A stretch of 64,000 nt of DNA from Stictocephala bisonia (taxonomy: Eukaryota > Arthropoda > Insecta > Hemiptera > Membracidae): assembly GCA_035578905.1 (NCBI GenBank), contig JAQJVL010000004.1:5923340-5987339 (forward strand), written 5' to 3'. Positions 1-12,912 of this stretch are shown here, piece by piece. The notes below the pieces were generated by a model. The model had not been told where the DNA came from. It did no database searches and saw only the letters and a program-made list of their open reading frames with translations. The position numbers were made by a program, and so were the translations under genes. The number at the start of each line of letters is the position of its first letter. Within the stretch, counting starts at the first letter, position 1.

Positions 1-382
1 TTTAGATATGAATTAGTTATTTTGACTTTTTGAACATCAAAATTGTTTTTAGTAGAAGCATTTTCAAAATACAAAAGCATGTTTATTCTAGCTTTTAAGA
101 AGTCTTATTAGACTTATTGGAGAATATTAGATGGAACCCAGAAATACAAACATTTGATTTATTCGTAGATATTTAACCTCTTTCTCTAGTGCTTCTTCTT
201 GTTTTTTTCTTTAATAATTTAAGAACTTTTAATGTTTTTAAGTTATGCTACATCTGAGATTTAATTTTCTACCACACTCATTGAACTTTAAAAAGTCTGT
301 TAAATTTGATCAAAGTTAAATCCATATTCATTCCATATTTCAATAAGTACAACATTTGTGAACTAATTTATTTGTTATATAG
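1..382 (+). other. 3' end of a FASN intron
   Basis: AT-rich sequence without coding signal that ends in an acceptor AG at 381-382, directly before the KR exon. It is the tail of an intron whose upstream exon lies outside the window. I see no other feature in it. Confidence 0.7.
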
Positions 383-707
383 GTGCTGAAAGACGCATTG
401 TTTGAAAATCAAACTGAAGAAGACTTTGCGATATCTCTTGCTCCAAAAGCAAAAGCAACAATGCACCTGGACAAAATATCACGGAAATTGTGCCCACAAC
501 TACAATTATTTGTCATCTTCTCCAGTGTTTCATGTGGTAGAGGAAATATCGGGCAGACAAACTACGGAATGGCTAACTCTGTAATGGAAAGGATCTGTGA
601 GCTACGGAGGAAAGATGGTCTCCATGCATTAGCAATCCAGTGGGGCGCCATTGGAGAGGTGGGACTTGTCGCAGAGATGCAAGAAGACCAACTAGAGATG
701 GTGATAG
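383..707 (+). CDS. FASN: Fatty acid synthase exon: C-terminal part of the ketoreductase (KR) domain
   Basis: First of eight FASN exons visible here. In animal type I FASN the KR domain reduces the 3-ketoacyl-ACP intermediate with NADPH during cytosolic palmitate synthesis. The exon translates from 383 in phase 0, beginning VLKDALFENQ, and carries the conserved block FSSVSCGRGNIGQTNYGMAN, in which the Tyr codon at 563-565 and the nearby Asn fit the SDR-type catalytic positions. It continues into the typical QWGAIGEVG segment. It is flanked by an acceptor AG (381-382) and a donor GT (708-709), and ends after one base of a codon (phase 1), matching the next exon. The start of the KR domain and all upstream domains (KS, MAT, DH, ER) are outside the window. 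No internal stop or frameshift is seen. Domain identity comes from recognised similarity to animal FASN. Whether this is a housekeeping or a cuticular-lipid paralogue cannot be told. Confidence 0.95.
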
Positions 708-1058
708 GTATGAGTCCTGCTATATTTAACTACAGACTACTTATTATTGTTAATTAACAATTAAATTAAATTAAAAATTAACAAAAGTTAATCACATATG
801 TAAATAGCTGGAAGTTGGACTCATGTCAAGGCAACAGGTTACCTCAGAACAGTGCACAGCCAATAACCAAGCGTTCAGGTCATAGGTTGACCTCAGCTGC
901 GATTTGTTTACCTTCACCACCTCTTAATTACTTGTTAACATGTGTAAAATTACCATAAGTTTCAAATAAGGAATAAAATACATTTTATTCAACACTCATT
1001 TTAATGTCCAAATGTAAACAAAACAAACCGCAACTCAAAACCATCTGTTATTAGTATT

Positions 1059-1325
1059 CAGTACAAGTAAACGTCACACAACACAAATTTATTACAATAT
1101 AAGCACAAAATGCACAAATATATTACAATACAAGTACAAAATGCACAAATATTATGGTGATCGATTTCGATGAACCACGCTCACCTTCCTCAGACCAGAG
1201 GGATTCACAAAAGAAATATTCAATCACCATAATATTTGTGCATTTTGTTCTTGTATTGTAATATATTTGTGCATTTTGTGCTTATATTGTAATAAATTTG
1301 TGTTGTGTGACGTTTACTTGTACTG
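1059..1325. mobile_element. Foldback element, copy 1 (long inverted repeat)
   Basis: Two arms of about 100 bp, 1059-1165 and 1222-1325, are near-perfect inverted repeats. Both contain the series AAATTTATTACAATATAAGC and GTACAAAATGCACAAAT or its complement. They enclose a centre of about 55 bp that includes CCTCAGACCAGAGGGATTC. No coding capacity. It lies in the intron between the KR and linker exons. A second copy at 17954-18180 shares the arms and about 35 bp of right flank but has the centre in the opposite orientation. Confidence 0.8.
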
Positions 1326-2796
1326 TATATGTACCAACACGTATTATGCTAATTAAAAAACTATTTTATTAGTATTCACCATGACATTAAAGTCAGTGTT
1401 GTTTCATTGTGAATAAGATTTAGTTGGTTGTAAATGTGAGTCGAATCCATTAGTTCTATGTAATGCTTGGAGGGAGGTGCACTGTTACAGTTTTTAATTA
1501 TAACTGCGTTAAAACGCCATAAAATCATTTATTATTAGTTTCCAAATACAAATTTACTTGTAAACAATGAGCTCAGCAACTTAGGTTTGAGTACAAGTTT
1601 AACAATTATATGTCAGTTATTTGCTTAACCCATTTCATTCATGAAGACTATCAGCATGATTTAAAAGGTAAGATTTGGAAAATTGCGCTAAAAAAGTTTA
1701 TTAAAGCCAGATGCCGTTCCAAGCATCTAAAACCAACTAAGAAGGCGACACATTTCTAAATCAAATAATAAATCTAGTGTTAGAACATTTTGTGTGAATA
1801 GAAGAGGTGCCAATGTAATCATTAATCTGTCGGTTATAAAAGAAAACTCATGCTCGGTTGGAAAATATTGGTAAATAAAGTAACTTTAAGTATTTTTGAA
1901 CAATCAATGGTAAATGAGGCTCTTCAAGAAAAAGTTTTAAAACTATAAAATAAGATGAAAATAAATGCAAACACTTTAAAAGATTTAAGAATGAAAATCA
2001 ATACCTCAAACCAGAAACTTTAAAACAGCTTTGAATTACGCTAAAATGCAGACAGTATTAGTTACTACTTTGACAGATAATCAAATTAAGTTAGTTTTAG
2101 GTACGAAAAGCATATAATGATGCAAGATTATAATAATATTTATATGTCAAAATATGTATAAAAAATGGACCCCTGAGGTAATGTCTCTTACTTTTATGTT
2201 AAGATAATTAATTAAATAATTTTTCTTTATTTTTGAAACACAAATTAAGATCTCATTATCAGGAATCTCAATGTTACACACCAGTATTCAACTTTTAAAT
2301 AACAGAAGGTTTGTTAAGTTTTTAAATATCCAGAAGTGGTTGTCAACTTTGAAAGTGAGTAAAATAATTCTAGTTTTAAATTTTATGAGGTGAAAATTAA
2401 AAGGTCTTGGATATGTGGGTTGTGAATTCAATGGATTGTAGCTCTAATCAATCAAGAAGAAAATGATGACCTAAATACATGCTTTAAGTTGACAGAAAGT
2501 CATATAACTTTGAAAAAGTCACTGACAACATTTTGAAAAGGAAAATCAGTTATTGTCTCTTTCAACAGCTACTGCATTACAACACAGTTTTCAAAAAGCC
2601 AGGCATTAGCTGCTTGTAAAAACATTGAACTCATAAATAACTGGTTTGATTTAATGATTCATATAAACCAGAACATTATTGGCAACCTTTTTATAAAGGT
2701 TATGATCATATGTTAAATAACATTGTTAGAGCTAGAGAGCATTCTACTCTGTGGGAAAATGTCCAACTGTTTAAAAAAAGGGATGTATAAATTTAT

Positions 2797-2962
2797 AATT
2801 TTTTTTTTATGAAAAAGAATTTCACTCACCAGTTCACATGGGCCTGCAGACCTGTGTGTGAACTTTAATCAACGAGTGAAGTACCGACCGTTGGCTCAGT
2901 GGGGATTTGAACCTTGCCCTTTGCAGTCCAAAGCCTAACCACTGAGCCACCACGCCGGCAGA
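2797..2962 (-). mobile_element. tRNA-derived SINE, family A, copy 1
   Basis: Read on the minus strand, this has an A-box-like GTGGCTCAGTGGTTAGG and, on the plus strand at 2903-2913, GGATTTGAACC, the complement of a Pol III B box (GGTTCAAATCC). A unique body (GGTCGGTACTTCACTCGTTG and ATGTGAACTGGTGAGTGAA) and an A-rich 3' tail (T run at 2799-2808) follow. Two more copies at 40826-40975 (+) and 49501-49662 (-) share the body, so this is a dispersed family and not a tRNA gene. Confidence 0.85.
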
Positions 2963-2972
2963 GTTAGGTATA

Positions 2973-3914
2973 CAGTAGAACATCAATAATCCTGATTAAT
3001 TGGGACCGGACCCCATCCGAATTATCAAATTATCCTGATTATCGAAATTACCTTAAAAAAGGCCAGTATACACGATTAAAGTACACAAACATTTAAAAAT
3101 TTTATATTTTCTCTTATTCAATAAAGGGTTTAGAGGTGAAATTAATCTAAAACATCTTTTATGTTCAAACACTGTATTGTAATTTGTTAGTAGCAACATG
3201 TGTACAGTAAAAACAACAAACAAACAAACACTATTTGAGCTTTTAAAAAAATGTGTAATAGGTTTTTGAACTGCAGTAGTGGTTCGTTTTTTCACAGCTA
3301 TGTCCTTAATTTGTTTTAAAAGAATCAGCTGAGTGGGTGAGCTCTCGTTTTGTTTCTCTAGCCATGACATCAGTGTCTCCGCTGCTACAAACGCTTCAGA
3401 ATGAGTTGGCCCTGTTTCTTCTGTCTCATGTTCTGGGTCGTCACTGTCAGATTCCATTGTTTCTGTTTCCTCTGAAAGAAATTGCTTAACCAACCAAAAA
3501 TAAATGCTTTCTTTTCCTGCCTTTACACAGTATGTTACATACAAAAGATTATCAATCAGAATGTTGGCAAAAAGAGCCACCTCCCTCTAACACGGCCACT
3601 CCCCGTCTCCTCGCTACACGCCTTTTCGCCATCGTCCGCTTGACGATAAGGAATATGGAGCTAGGGCAGATGGTACGATGGTTTAATTTTTTGCTACAAG
3701 AACAAAACAGGGAATATTAATTTTAAAAAGCTAAATGTTTGAACGGATAAAAATCCGGTCATAACAGTTATGTAAAGTAAAAAATGTCAAAATCCATTTC
3801 CGTTTAAAAATTAATTTACATTTGAAACACAATCGGTGTGTAGTAATACGTAGATACAAATCCGGATTATTGACGGTCCGGATTTTTGACGTCCGAATTA
3901 TCAATGTTCTACTG
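2973..3914 (-). mobile_element. Pogo/Tigger-like DNA transposon, internally deleted
   Basis: The left end begins CAGTAGAACATC at 2973 and the right end finishes GATGTTCTACTG-like (ATGTTCTACTG) at 3914. Both are flanked by TA (2971-2972 and 3915-3916), the target duplication expected for the Tc1/mariner/pogo superfamily. Inner TIR parts (CCGGACC / GGTCCGG with ATTATC motifs) also match. At 942 bp it is too short for a full element. It retains only the 3' part of a transposase on the minus strand. The element abuts a SINE at its left end. Confidence 0.85.
3236..3480 (-). pseudogene. C-terminal fragment of a Tigger/jerky-type transposase
   Basis: Minus-strand translation contains THSEAFVAAETLMSWLEKQ, then SPTQLILLKQIKDIAVKKR and QKPITHFFKSS. 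The pattern (acidic stretch, EAF..AET...WLE, TQL.LLK...D.A..KR, IT.FFK) is the characteristic C-terminus of pogo/Tigger transposases. The DNA-binding and DDE catalytic domains are absent. The open frame extends past the fragment at both ends into unrelated sequence, so the annotated start and end are the limits of recognisable similarity. Not functional. Confidence 0.75.
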
Positions 3915-4624
3915 TAATTACATCTTAACAGTCTTAAAATATGTGGTGACTTAATTTTCAAAACCAAATTGTTTGTCCTAGTAAATAAATATGCACAAAT
4001 AATATTTATTTGTTTTGAGGTATACCTAAATTCCGTTGGCACACTTTATTATACCACACAGAACGGTTGAAATATTTGAGCTACTACATTTTACAACATA
4101 ATATATTAATACTCTGTGATTGATGATCTAATTGAAAAACATTGACATTATTTTAGTAACTCTGAGTGACAGATTTTTATTAGTATTGGTACTATCTAGT
4201 ATTTAGCCTACTAAATAAATATAATTCATTAGTTTATTTTAAAATATATTGTTTATTTTTGTGGTAGGATTGGTTTACTACATTCTCATTCGAAACACAT
4301 CAAAAAGAGGAATAAACTTCATTAAATTAGATTAAAATAGCAGTAATTAAATTCGTTCTAAACTATTATAAAACACAATTGTTGGCATGTTGTGATGGAG
4401 GTCAGCCTCTGACGTCAGCTGAGTGCTGCCAAACAGACCATATGTGATTGAGGCAACTTCTTATGTAAGGAGACTTGGACTCATGTAGCCTCTATAATAT
4501 ATATTTAACTCAACGAAAATGCAATTCAATAACTAAACTTATATATATATATATTTTATTATTTAATTAAGTTATAGACTAAAGACGAACTATAAGTTTA
4601 TAAAAATGTGTGATTTGATTTCAG

Positions 4625-4780
4625 GTGGAACTCTACAGCAAAGGATAAGCTCGTGTATTGAAGTAATGGATGCATTCATTTTCACCGAATATCCAGTTGT
4701 ATCTAGTATGGTCGTAGCAGAGAAGAGAGCTGGTGGGGGTGTGGCTGGAAACATTGTCGATACTGTTGTTAATATCCTGG
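4625..4780 (+). CDS. FASN: Fatty acid synthase exon: KR-ACP linker
   Basis: Second FASN exon. The single base left from the preceding exon plus GT here makes a Gly codon, giving GGTLQQRISSCIEVMDAF, a motif typical of the segment between the KR and ACP domains of animal FASN. It then runs through SSMVVAEKRAGGG to VVNILG. The acceptor AG is at 4623-4624 and the donor is GTAAGA at 4781. The exon again ends in phase 1. An in-frame ATG lies upstream inside the intron at 4606, but it belongs to intron sequence and is not a start. The 3.9-kb intron before it holds a foldback element, a SINE and a Tigger-like transposon. Confidence 0.95.
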
Positions 4781-5131
4781 GTAAGAACTTTCATACTCGT
4801 TCATAGGATGTTCGGTAAAGCAACATGAGAAATTAAGGAATCTAGTTTAAGAAATTCAATAAAATCAGTAATAAACGAGCTTTAGTATCTTCTTTAGCTT
4901 TGAAATAATTCAAAATAGGAACAGCCCCTGTGAAAAAGAATATATGTAAATATATAAAACTGGGAATATTGATAAAATATTCTACATGCATAATGTCATA
5001 AATCAAACTATTTTATTTTATCCATCCTAGTTATAATGTTACCCTAGCAGGAGCAAGGTATCATGATCCGGCACAGGCTTGGATTGTAAACCTTTTTACT
5101 TTTCATAGCTCAATAACATAAAATTGTGCAG

Positions 5132-5335
5132 GACTTAGAGATCTGAAGACAATCAGTCTCCACTCGACGCTGGCAGAACTTGGCATGGACTCTATGATGG
5201 CAGTGGAAATAAAACAGACTTTAGAGAGAGAGTTCCAGGTTTTCCTCACACCACAGGACATCCGAGGCATGACATTTGCCAAGCTCCAAGACCTTGCTGC
5301 TCAGACTGAAAATGAACCAAGCGGAGCTCAAGGAG
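5132..5335 (+). CDS. FASN: Fatty acid synthase exon: acyl carrier protein (ACP) domain
   Basis: Third FASN exon, encoding the ACP that carries the growing acyl chain on a 4'-phosphopantetheine arm. The motif LAELGMDSMMAVEIKQTLE contains the attachment Ser (codon 5191-5193), corresponding to the GLDSLM-type motif of vertebrate FASN. Downstream helices read FQVFLTPQDIRGMTFAKLQ, followed by a polar linker (TENEPSGAQG) toward the thioesterase. Acceptor AG is at 5130-5131, donor GTAAAG at 5336, with phase 1 at both ends. The intron before it is only 351 bp, the shortest in the visible gene. The intron after it is 5.65 kb and contains the giant CA tract. Confidence 0.95.
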
Positions 5336-5931
5336 GTAAAGTATTAAGGCATGAACTTATTAAACACGTGTGTTTTTAATATATTGAATATTGAAATATC
5401 CTTTCTTTTTATATTGGTGTATTTTCATTGGCGCTCTCTCTTTGACATAGTAATTGACTTTACTGAAATTATGAACTTTTAATAAATAATTTAGGTTTAA
5501 TATAAATAAGCCCATGAAAATATTTAATTAACATAGCGCAATTATTTAAAAAAAAATATACTGGAATGGAAATATAAGCTTTGTTGTTTAGCATGATAAA
5601 CTAGCATACAAATTATTAGAATACAGCCTCACTTATTTGACGTCACAATGACCCGTTTACGTCATGTAAATAAAAATATCGGATAATGGGGTATGATAAT
5701 AAAAATATGGCATTAAGTTTGTTTTTCTTAGACACAACAACTCTTTTACGTTTAGAAGCCTACGCTCAATAAAACTACACTAATGTACAATGAGTAAACA
5801 ACCACAACTTAAACTACAGTACTGTACAGTCACAAATAACAATTTTGTTTTTAAACCTAACTTAGAAAATACATTGATGTGATAAATAAGCTTTGCAAAG
5901 GAAAGTAACACATAAACAATATAGTATATAA

Positions 5932-7534
<1,603 letters not shown>

Positions 7535-7654
7535 CATATAAACACATAAACAATTTAATATAGCAAGCTAATACATGTCACTGATCAGGAAAATACAGAA
7601 TAAGTGTACAAGCTACTCCTCATCCCTACAAACGGTGTCTATGCTAAAAATACC

Positions 7655-8470
7655 ATACACTCATCATTTCGTGATCATTTTGGAATAGGCAATAGTCATT
7701 GATCAACATGGGTATCCATTTAGGGTCACTCCACCTCCGACCTTACAGCTGACAACGACCCTCTTTTTTATTTTAATTAACAAGGAAATTCTCTGTTTAC
7801 AGCATATCCGGTCTCTTTTAAACTCTTAATGATCAATTTGGATAGCCACCCTTGATCAACTTTTATAGTTACTGATCTGCTTGCGTAAGCTCTTTGATTA
7901 ATTTGGGTAGGCGCATATTAACTACAGTAGCTATTTAATGGGCAGTCATAAACTCGGGCAGCCACTGACCTACTTAGGTATCTTTTGATTATTTTGGAGC
8001 CAACTTTGATCAACTTACTCAGCCACCCTGTGATAATCTGAAGTAGCCACTGACCTATTTGAGTAGCCATTGGTTTTCATTCTACTTCAGACGACAACAA
8101 CCCTCTTTTTTATCGAACCTCACACTGATAGCCTCTGTGAACCAGTATATCCGAACTCTTCTAAACTTTTAGTGATCAATATTGGTAGCCTCCCTCAATT
8201 AACTTTGGTAGCCACTAACCTGCTTCAAAATAAGCACTAATGATTAGTATGGGTAGGCAATGGTCAATTTTGGTAGACATTGGCGTATTTTGATCCTCGA
8301 TTATTTATCACTTATAATATCGATGCTTGGATAGACAGCTGTGATCAACTTCAACAGCCACTGATCAATTTGGGTAGTCACTGATCTACTTGACGTGGCT
8401 ACCCCTTGATCATATAGGCTACTAGCCACCTGTGATAACTTTTGTAGCCTTCCGTGATCACCTGTAATGA
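7655..8470 (+). repeat. Degenerate intronic minisatellite (GATCAACTTGGGTAGCC-like)
   Basis: Many diverged copies of about 24 bp resembling TGATCAACTTGGGTAGCCAC and CTGACCTACTTGAGTAGCC. A longer segment containing GACAACGACCCTCTTTTTTA recurs near 7754 and 8093, so there is a second, larger period of roughly 340 bp. It lies in the ACP/TE intron of FASN. Confidence 0.65.
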
Positions 8471-9107
8471 AATTCTGAGTGCTACAAAAAATTTAGCTAA
8501 CTGATTGAAGCATGAAGGTATAATCTTTATATTATTTATCATATTATAATAAGATTACAACATATATCTTTATACTAACACTTTTAGAAATCATACTTTT
8601 AAATAATTCATAAATCACTGAGACTTCTACAGTAGTTTTGGGACAAAGTTAGTGGTAACTTAAAACTAACTCCCTTTAGATTTATGGATATTTAGTTTGA
8701 TGCTTTCATATAACTCTAAGCCTTTAAATGATGAAAATTAACCCATAGAACCAGACCCATTATCATACTTTGTTCATAATAGATTAAAGATATTCTTTCT
8801 ACGTCTTGAGCTTCTTATTAAACTAAATAAATGAGACTGAACTTCAAGGTCCCAACAAACGAAGCGAGTACAGTATGTATATATACCACCACATGGTAGG
8901 GGGTAATAAATACAATGTTATAGTAGTTTTTAAAAATAGGTATGAATTAACAGGAAAACTTATAATAAAAGTTGAACCATATGTTAACAAGTGATCTTTT
9001 CTTGGAGTGATGATTGAACTCAATTTTGCTAGCCAGGAAGCTTGTAATTGGTTAAAGACGTTGGATTTGGCTTTGTGAAAAATGGGCTATTGATCTTACA
9101 TTTTGTC

Positions 9108-9197
9108 GTGAGTACTTAAGTATTTTGAAGTGAATACTCAAGTATTTTCACGTGATTACTTAAGCATTTTTACTTGAGAACCTAAGTATTTTTTTAC
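9108..9197 (+). repeat. 22-bp tandem repeat, four copies
   Basis: Four successive units of GTGAGTACTTAAGTATTTT type begin at 9108, 9130, 9152 and 9174. Each contains an ACTTAAGT/ACTCAAGT near-palindrome. Intronic. No function evident. Confidence 0.75.
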
Positions 9198-9335
9198 ACC
9201 AATATACAAGTAATTTTTTCTCCCATTGAATAGCTGACATGAAAAACACCTTACGATTTATAAATATATCCCCAACAATAAACAACAATTCACTTTGCCA
9301 CACCTTGTACAATGGCTAATTCATCTCTTCAGTTT

Positions 9336-10710
9336 AAGTAACATCATCATCATCGGTTTAGCAGCTCCAGTCTCCCGAGTGTGCCGACAAGCCTCTTCAA
9401 TCTTCTACTGTCCATGTATATTCTGTCTTCCTCAATTTGTTGCAGCTGCTGTCCTTTGAGTATTATGCCTTCCTTTATGATGCCCATCCATTTCTTTCGT
9501 GATCTCCCAATTTTTCTCTTGCCATCAACATCTCTTTCCAACCACATTTTTGCCATTCTCCCTTCTACCATTTTTCTTACATGTCCAAACCATCCTAACA
9601 TTGACATTCTGATCTATTATTCAATTGTCCTACTACACCCAAACTGGTCTCTTATTCTGTATTTCTGATTATATCTCGTCTGGTCTTCTGCAAAGATGTC
9701 CTTAAACATTTCATTTCAGATGTCTGGATTCTGCTACGATCTTTTTTATTTAGGGTGCAAGTTTCTAGGCTGTAAGTTAAAATAGGCATAAATTATGAAT
9801 TGAACATTGTTGATTTGGCTGTTCTCGGTACTTCACTATCTCATAACAAACATCTGACTTGGTGGAAATATGTGGCTGCTTTATTTACTTTATTTAGTCT
9901 GTTGGTGACTTCAAGTGTATCTGTACCATTACTAGTTATAGTACTTCCAAGATAGTTAAAGTGCTCTACATTTTTGAGGCTGTGATTTCCTAGTTTTAAG
10001 GTTACTGGATTTAAGTTATTTCCAACTGTCATTACTACTGTTTTTCTTTGCTGACTGTAAGTTTGAACTCTTTAAACTTGCTGTTCCTTAAATCTTTTCC
10101 TTGATATCCTGCTCCGTGTAACCCCAAATTACCACATCATCGGCAAACACAAGGGCACTAAACTCTGTCATTTCTCCTTTTATTTGTTTCATTATTTCGT
10201 CCATAACTAAAATAAATAGAAATGGAAAAAGTGCACTCCTCTGTTGTACTCCTCTTTTAGTTTCAAACCAGGATGAGGTGCTAATTCCTATCTAGACACA
10301 GCTTTGGCATTCTTGATACAACATGTTTACTTTCTGCATAAGGCTTTCTCTAACTTTTTTCTGTTATAGGCACTCCCATATTTTACTTCATGGTACACTG
10401 TCGTAGGCCTTTTCAATATCCAGGAATACCAAATGTAGGGTTTTGTCTTTTTCAATATGTTTTTCAATTAGTCTTCTAAGAGTAAAAATCAGGTTGGTTG
10501 CTGAGTGGTTTCTTCTAAAAACATACTGTTCTCCTTCTAGTTGATTTTCAGTGGCCACCCTTAGTCTCTTTTCTATGATATTTTTCATTATCTTTCAGTC
10601 CATGTGTGTGTCATATTCCCTCCATGTACCCCATGAAATACTAAAAATGGAGAGCAAATTGATACCTCTGTAGTTTTCACACTTCTTCCTTGAGTTGATT
10701 ATCATAGTTG
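9336..10710 (-). pseudogene. Degenerate non-LTR retrotransposon reverse transcriptase (RTE-like)
   Basis: On the minus strand, in order from 10710 down: CENYRGINLLS; QYVFRRNHSATNLIFTLRRL and LVFLDIEKAYDSVP (RT palm motif A); LFILVMDEIMKQI; the catalytic box SALVFADDVVIWG (FADD codons at 10136-10147); VEHFNYLGSTITSNG; and the C-terminal MLGWFGHVRKMVEGRMAK followed by RKKWM. Stops and frameshifts break it into several frames. The 3' end is followed by a short ATG/GATGAT microsatellite (GATGATGATGATG on the minus strand, near 9340-9355), as in RTE-type elements, which often end in short tandem repeats. The N-terminal endonuclease is missing or unrecognisable. Clade assignment is tentative. It lies antisense inside the FASN ACP/TE intron. 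Confidence 0.8.
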
Positions 10711-10986
10711 AACTAACAAGATCTGTAAATAAAATGGAGATATCAGTTGTTATATGAACATTATTTGATAGCATGTTTATGGTTGTTAATTTATTGTAGA
10801 TTTGTTATATTTTTTGTGTTAAACACTCAAAGCTCTGAAAATCTCCAAGAAAAACAACCATGCATCAGTTGATAATTGAAAAATATTTAAAAGGTATTAT
10901 TCAAACTAAGAATGTTTGTTTTCTCTTAATATATGTGGATAGGACAATTAATGCTTAGCATTCTCAAGTAGGCATATTTGTTTCAG

Positions 10987-11157
10987 CCAGCACTACCATG
11001 CCGGAATTTGGAATTGACCACATTCTTAGGGTGATTGGAGATGAGCTTTTATCTGGAGAACCCATTCTCAGACTGCCTTCTTTGCACAATGATGGCAGCA
11101 CAGTTGAAGAGATAACCGTCAATGATGAATTAGTATTTCTTATACCTGGTGTTGAAG
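10987..11157 (+). CDS. FASN: Fatty acid synthase exon: ACP-TE linker and start of thioesterase
   Basis: Fourth visible FASN exon. The phase-1 base from the ACP exon completes an Ala codon, and the frame then reads STTMPEFGIDHILRVIGDEL, an acidic spacer, and NDELVFLIPGVEG. The last segment is the first beta strand and oxyanion-loop region of the alpha/beta-hydrolase thioesterase, which releases the finished fatty acid from ACP. Acceptor AG is at 10985-10986 and donor GTAAGT at 11158. The ATG at 10998 is internal and not a start. It follows the longest visible intron (5336-10986). Confidence 0.92.
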
Positions 11158-11439
11158 GTAAGTTTATTTACTTATTTTGATAGTGTTATTACATAAGTTG
11201 GCCATTTCACAAACTACCAAGCCACTGCAATAGTGTTGACAGCCCTGTACCGTCAGCGGACTAAAACATGCTGTTCTACTTCAACTGTGTTTATTATTAT
11301 TATGAGTTATGGTGAGCACTTAATGTTTATTAAAAGTCTATTCTAGTAGACCATAAGTTAATATGAGTTTTTAAAATTTTAAATCGTTAAGAATGACATT
11401 CTTAATTAATTAAGATATTTTTGCCCTAGGAGTAAGTAA

Positions 11440-11686
11440 AAGTGGAGCAGCCGTAGATACAGTAAGAGTCTAAGGTATTGGCTTGCCACACAGTCGGTCT
11501 GGGTTCGATTCCCGATATGACCATTAACAGTTTTTACCCTGCCGTTTGCGTGGTTTGGAAGTCACGTTACGCCATTGGTCCCCAGGTTAAGTTGTAGAGA
11601 GGGCTTCTAGCCCTAACTTAACCTAACCTAACCTAACTTTGCCTGGTAAAATAAGACGATGTTTAACTTTTTAACTTTTTTTAAGA
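11440..11686 (+). mobile_element. tRNA-derived SINE, family B
   Basis: Contains an exact Pol III B box GGTTCGATTCC at 11502-11512, preceded by an A-box-like TAGATACAGTAAGAG about 50 bp upstream. A tRNA-unrelated body follows, then three CCTAA units, ending in a T-rich/A-rich tail region (TTTAACTTTTTAACTT). It lies in the first TE intron of FASN. Only this copy is seen in the window. Confidence 0.65.
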
Positions 11687-12022
11687 ATTAGGTGTTACTA
11701 ACAACACTTTTTTGTATTGTTTTATTAAAAATATGCAATACATATATATAAAACTGTTTTATATTATTATTTTTAGATGACTTTATATGATAAAACATGG
11801 AATATAAAATCAACTTTAAGAAAAAACTAATTTTCATTTTCATTGTATCGTTACGGTATAGAAAAATTAAGCTTTTTTCAGAGTCATGAAAAGGATTAAA
11901 TTATACTGTAAAATTGTCTTTTAGTTTGTTGTATTTGAGTTAATTTATAATTGAATTTCGAATAAAATATTAAGTTTGATGATTTGTGTCCTTAGTGATA
12001 AATTTTCATCTCCTTGTTTCAG

Positions 12023-12141
12023 GAGTGGCTAGTGTTGTGGAACCTCTTGCCAAAAACTTACAAGCACAAGCCCTATGTTTGCAGTTTGACTATGAGAATA
12101 ATTATGATTCCATCGCAGCCATTGCTGAAAGCCTTCTACCT
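12023..12141 (+). CDS. FASN: Fatty acid synthase exon: thioesterase, N-terminal part
   Basis: Fifth visible FASN exon. Split Gly codon, then VASVVEPLAKNLQAQALCLQ and FDYENNYDSIAAIAESLLP, which aligns by pattern with the thioesterase region preceding the nucleophile in animal FASN (lid/cap start, then helix before the GXSXG strand). Acceptor AG is at 12021-12022 and donor GTAAGT at 12142. This exon shifts the splice phase from 1 to 0, and the next exon matches. No disruption is seen. Confidence 0.92.
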
Positions 12142-12221
12142 GTAAGTGTTTGTAATCGAATGCATTTCTTCTCCTTTTTTTAGATATGAATTTAACAAAA
12201 AAATTGGATGTTTTCCGTTGA

Positions 12222-12376
12222 TTCACTACCATAACCATAACTTAGGTTAACTTAACATAACCAAACCAAACCGTATGTAACATAGCTCAACCTAACATAA
12301 CTGAACCAGACCTAAATAATCTAACCAAATCTAAAATAACATAACCTAAACAAACCTAACATAACCTTACCAAAGT
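12222..12376 (+). repeat. Degenerate AACCTAACATA-type short repeat
   Basis: An irregular run of 10-11-bp units such as ACCTAACATA, ACCAAACC and AACATAACC. It resembles decayed CCTAA-type sequence, the complement of the insect telomeric TTAGG repeat, but it is interstitial and too diverged to call telomeric. Intronic in FASN. Confidence 0.5.
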
Positions 12377-12756
12377 AGTATTAGTGAATTAACAGAAAAG
12401 GTCCAAATAATGTTTAAAAAATCGGAGTCATGCTTTTCCAGCCCAACTTCAATGATTTCCCCTAATCAAATATTTTGTAAAAACTATATAGGTAAATATT
12501 TTACTTGAGATTTGATGATACTTTACAGTACGATATTGTGCAAAATTTATTAATACAAGAAATTCTGAAAGGATTATAGATTTAAAATATCAATACAGTT
12601 ATTTATAATATAACACAAGATGTAATCAGGTTCTATAATTTAAATGTTTAATTGCAATATGTTGTCAATGAATTCTGGTAGTAAAACATTTAAAACTAAG
12701 AGAGTTTAGTTTCTGGAAATTATACTTAAAAATAAAGTGAAAAATGTTTTTAAAAA

Positions 12757-12912
12757 CGTACATGTTTGGGTGGATGTGTCAGTACCAGTCGGCAGTCAAT
12801 ACGTGTGTAGGTGAGCGGTTTGGATAAGAGGGTATATTCAGTTTATAGTTGTCTTAAAATTATAAACTGACACACTCGCCCACTCCTGCATGTACAGTAG
12901 TATTCGGGATAG
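12757..12912. repeat. 36-bp minisatellite locus 1 (degenerate inverted dyad)
   Basis: The left half carries G-rich units (GTTTGGGTGGATGTGTCAGT, GTGTGTAGGTGAGCGG). The right half carries the complementary C-rich form (ACTCGCCCACTCCTGCATGT, then ACAGTAGTATT). These are diverged copies of the family best seen at 22344-22905. A CAGTTTATA/TATAAACTG stem lies between the halves. It sits in a FASN TE intron. Confidence 0.5.

Noticed and set aside
9381..9668. Plus-strand 95-codon frame
   Set aside because: Antisense shadow of the RTE-like reverse transcriptase C-terminus.
11502..11512. Functional tRNA gene
   Set aside because: A B box is present but no acceptor-stem pairing or proper cloverleaf is visible. 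A SINE is the better call.
11610..11640. Telomeric TTAGG repeat (CCTAA x 3)
   Set aside because: Only three units inside a SINE body, far too short to be a telomere remnant.
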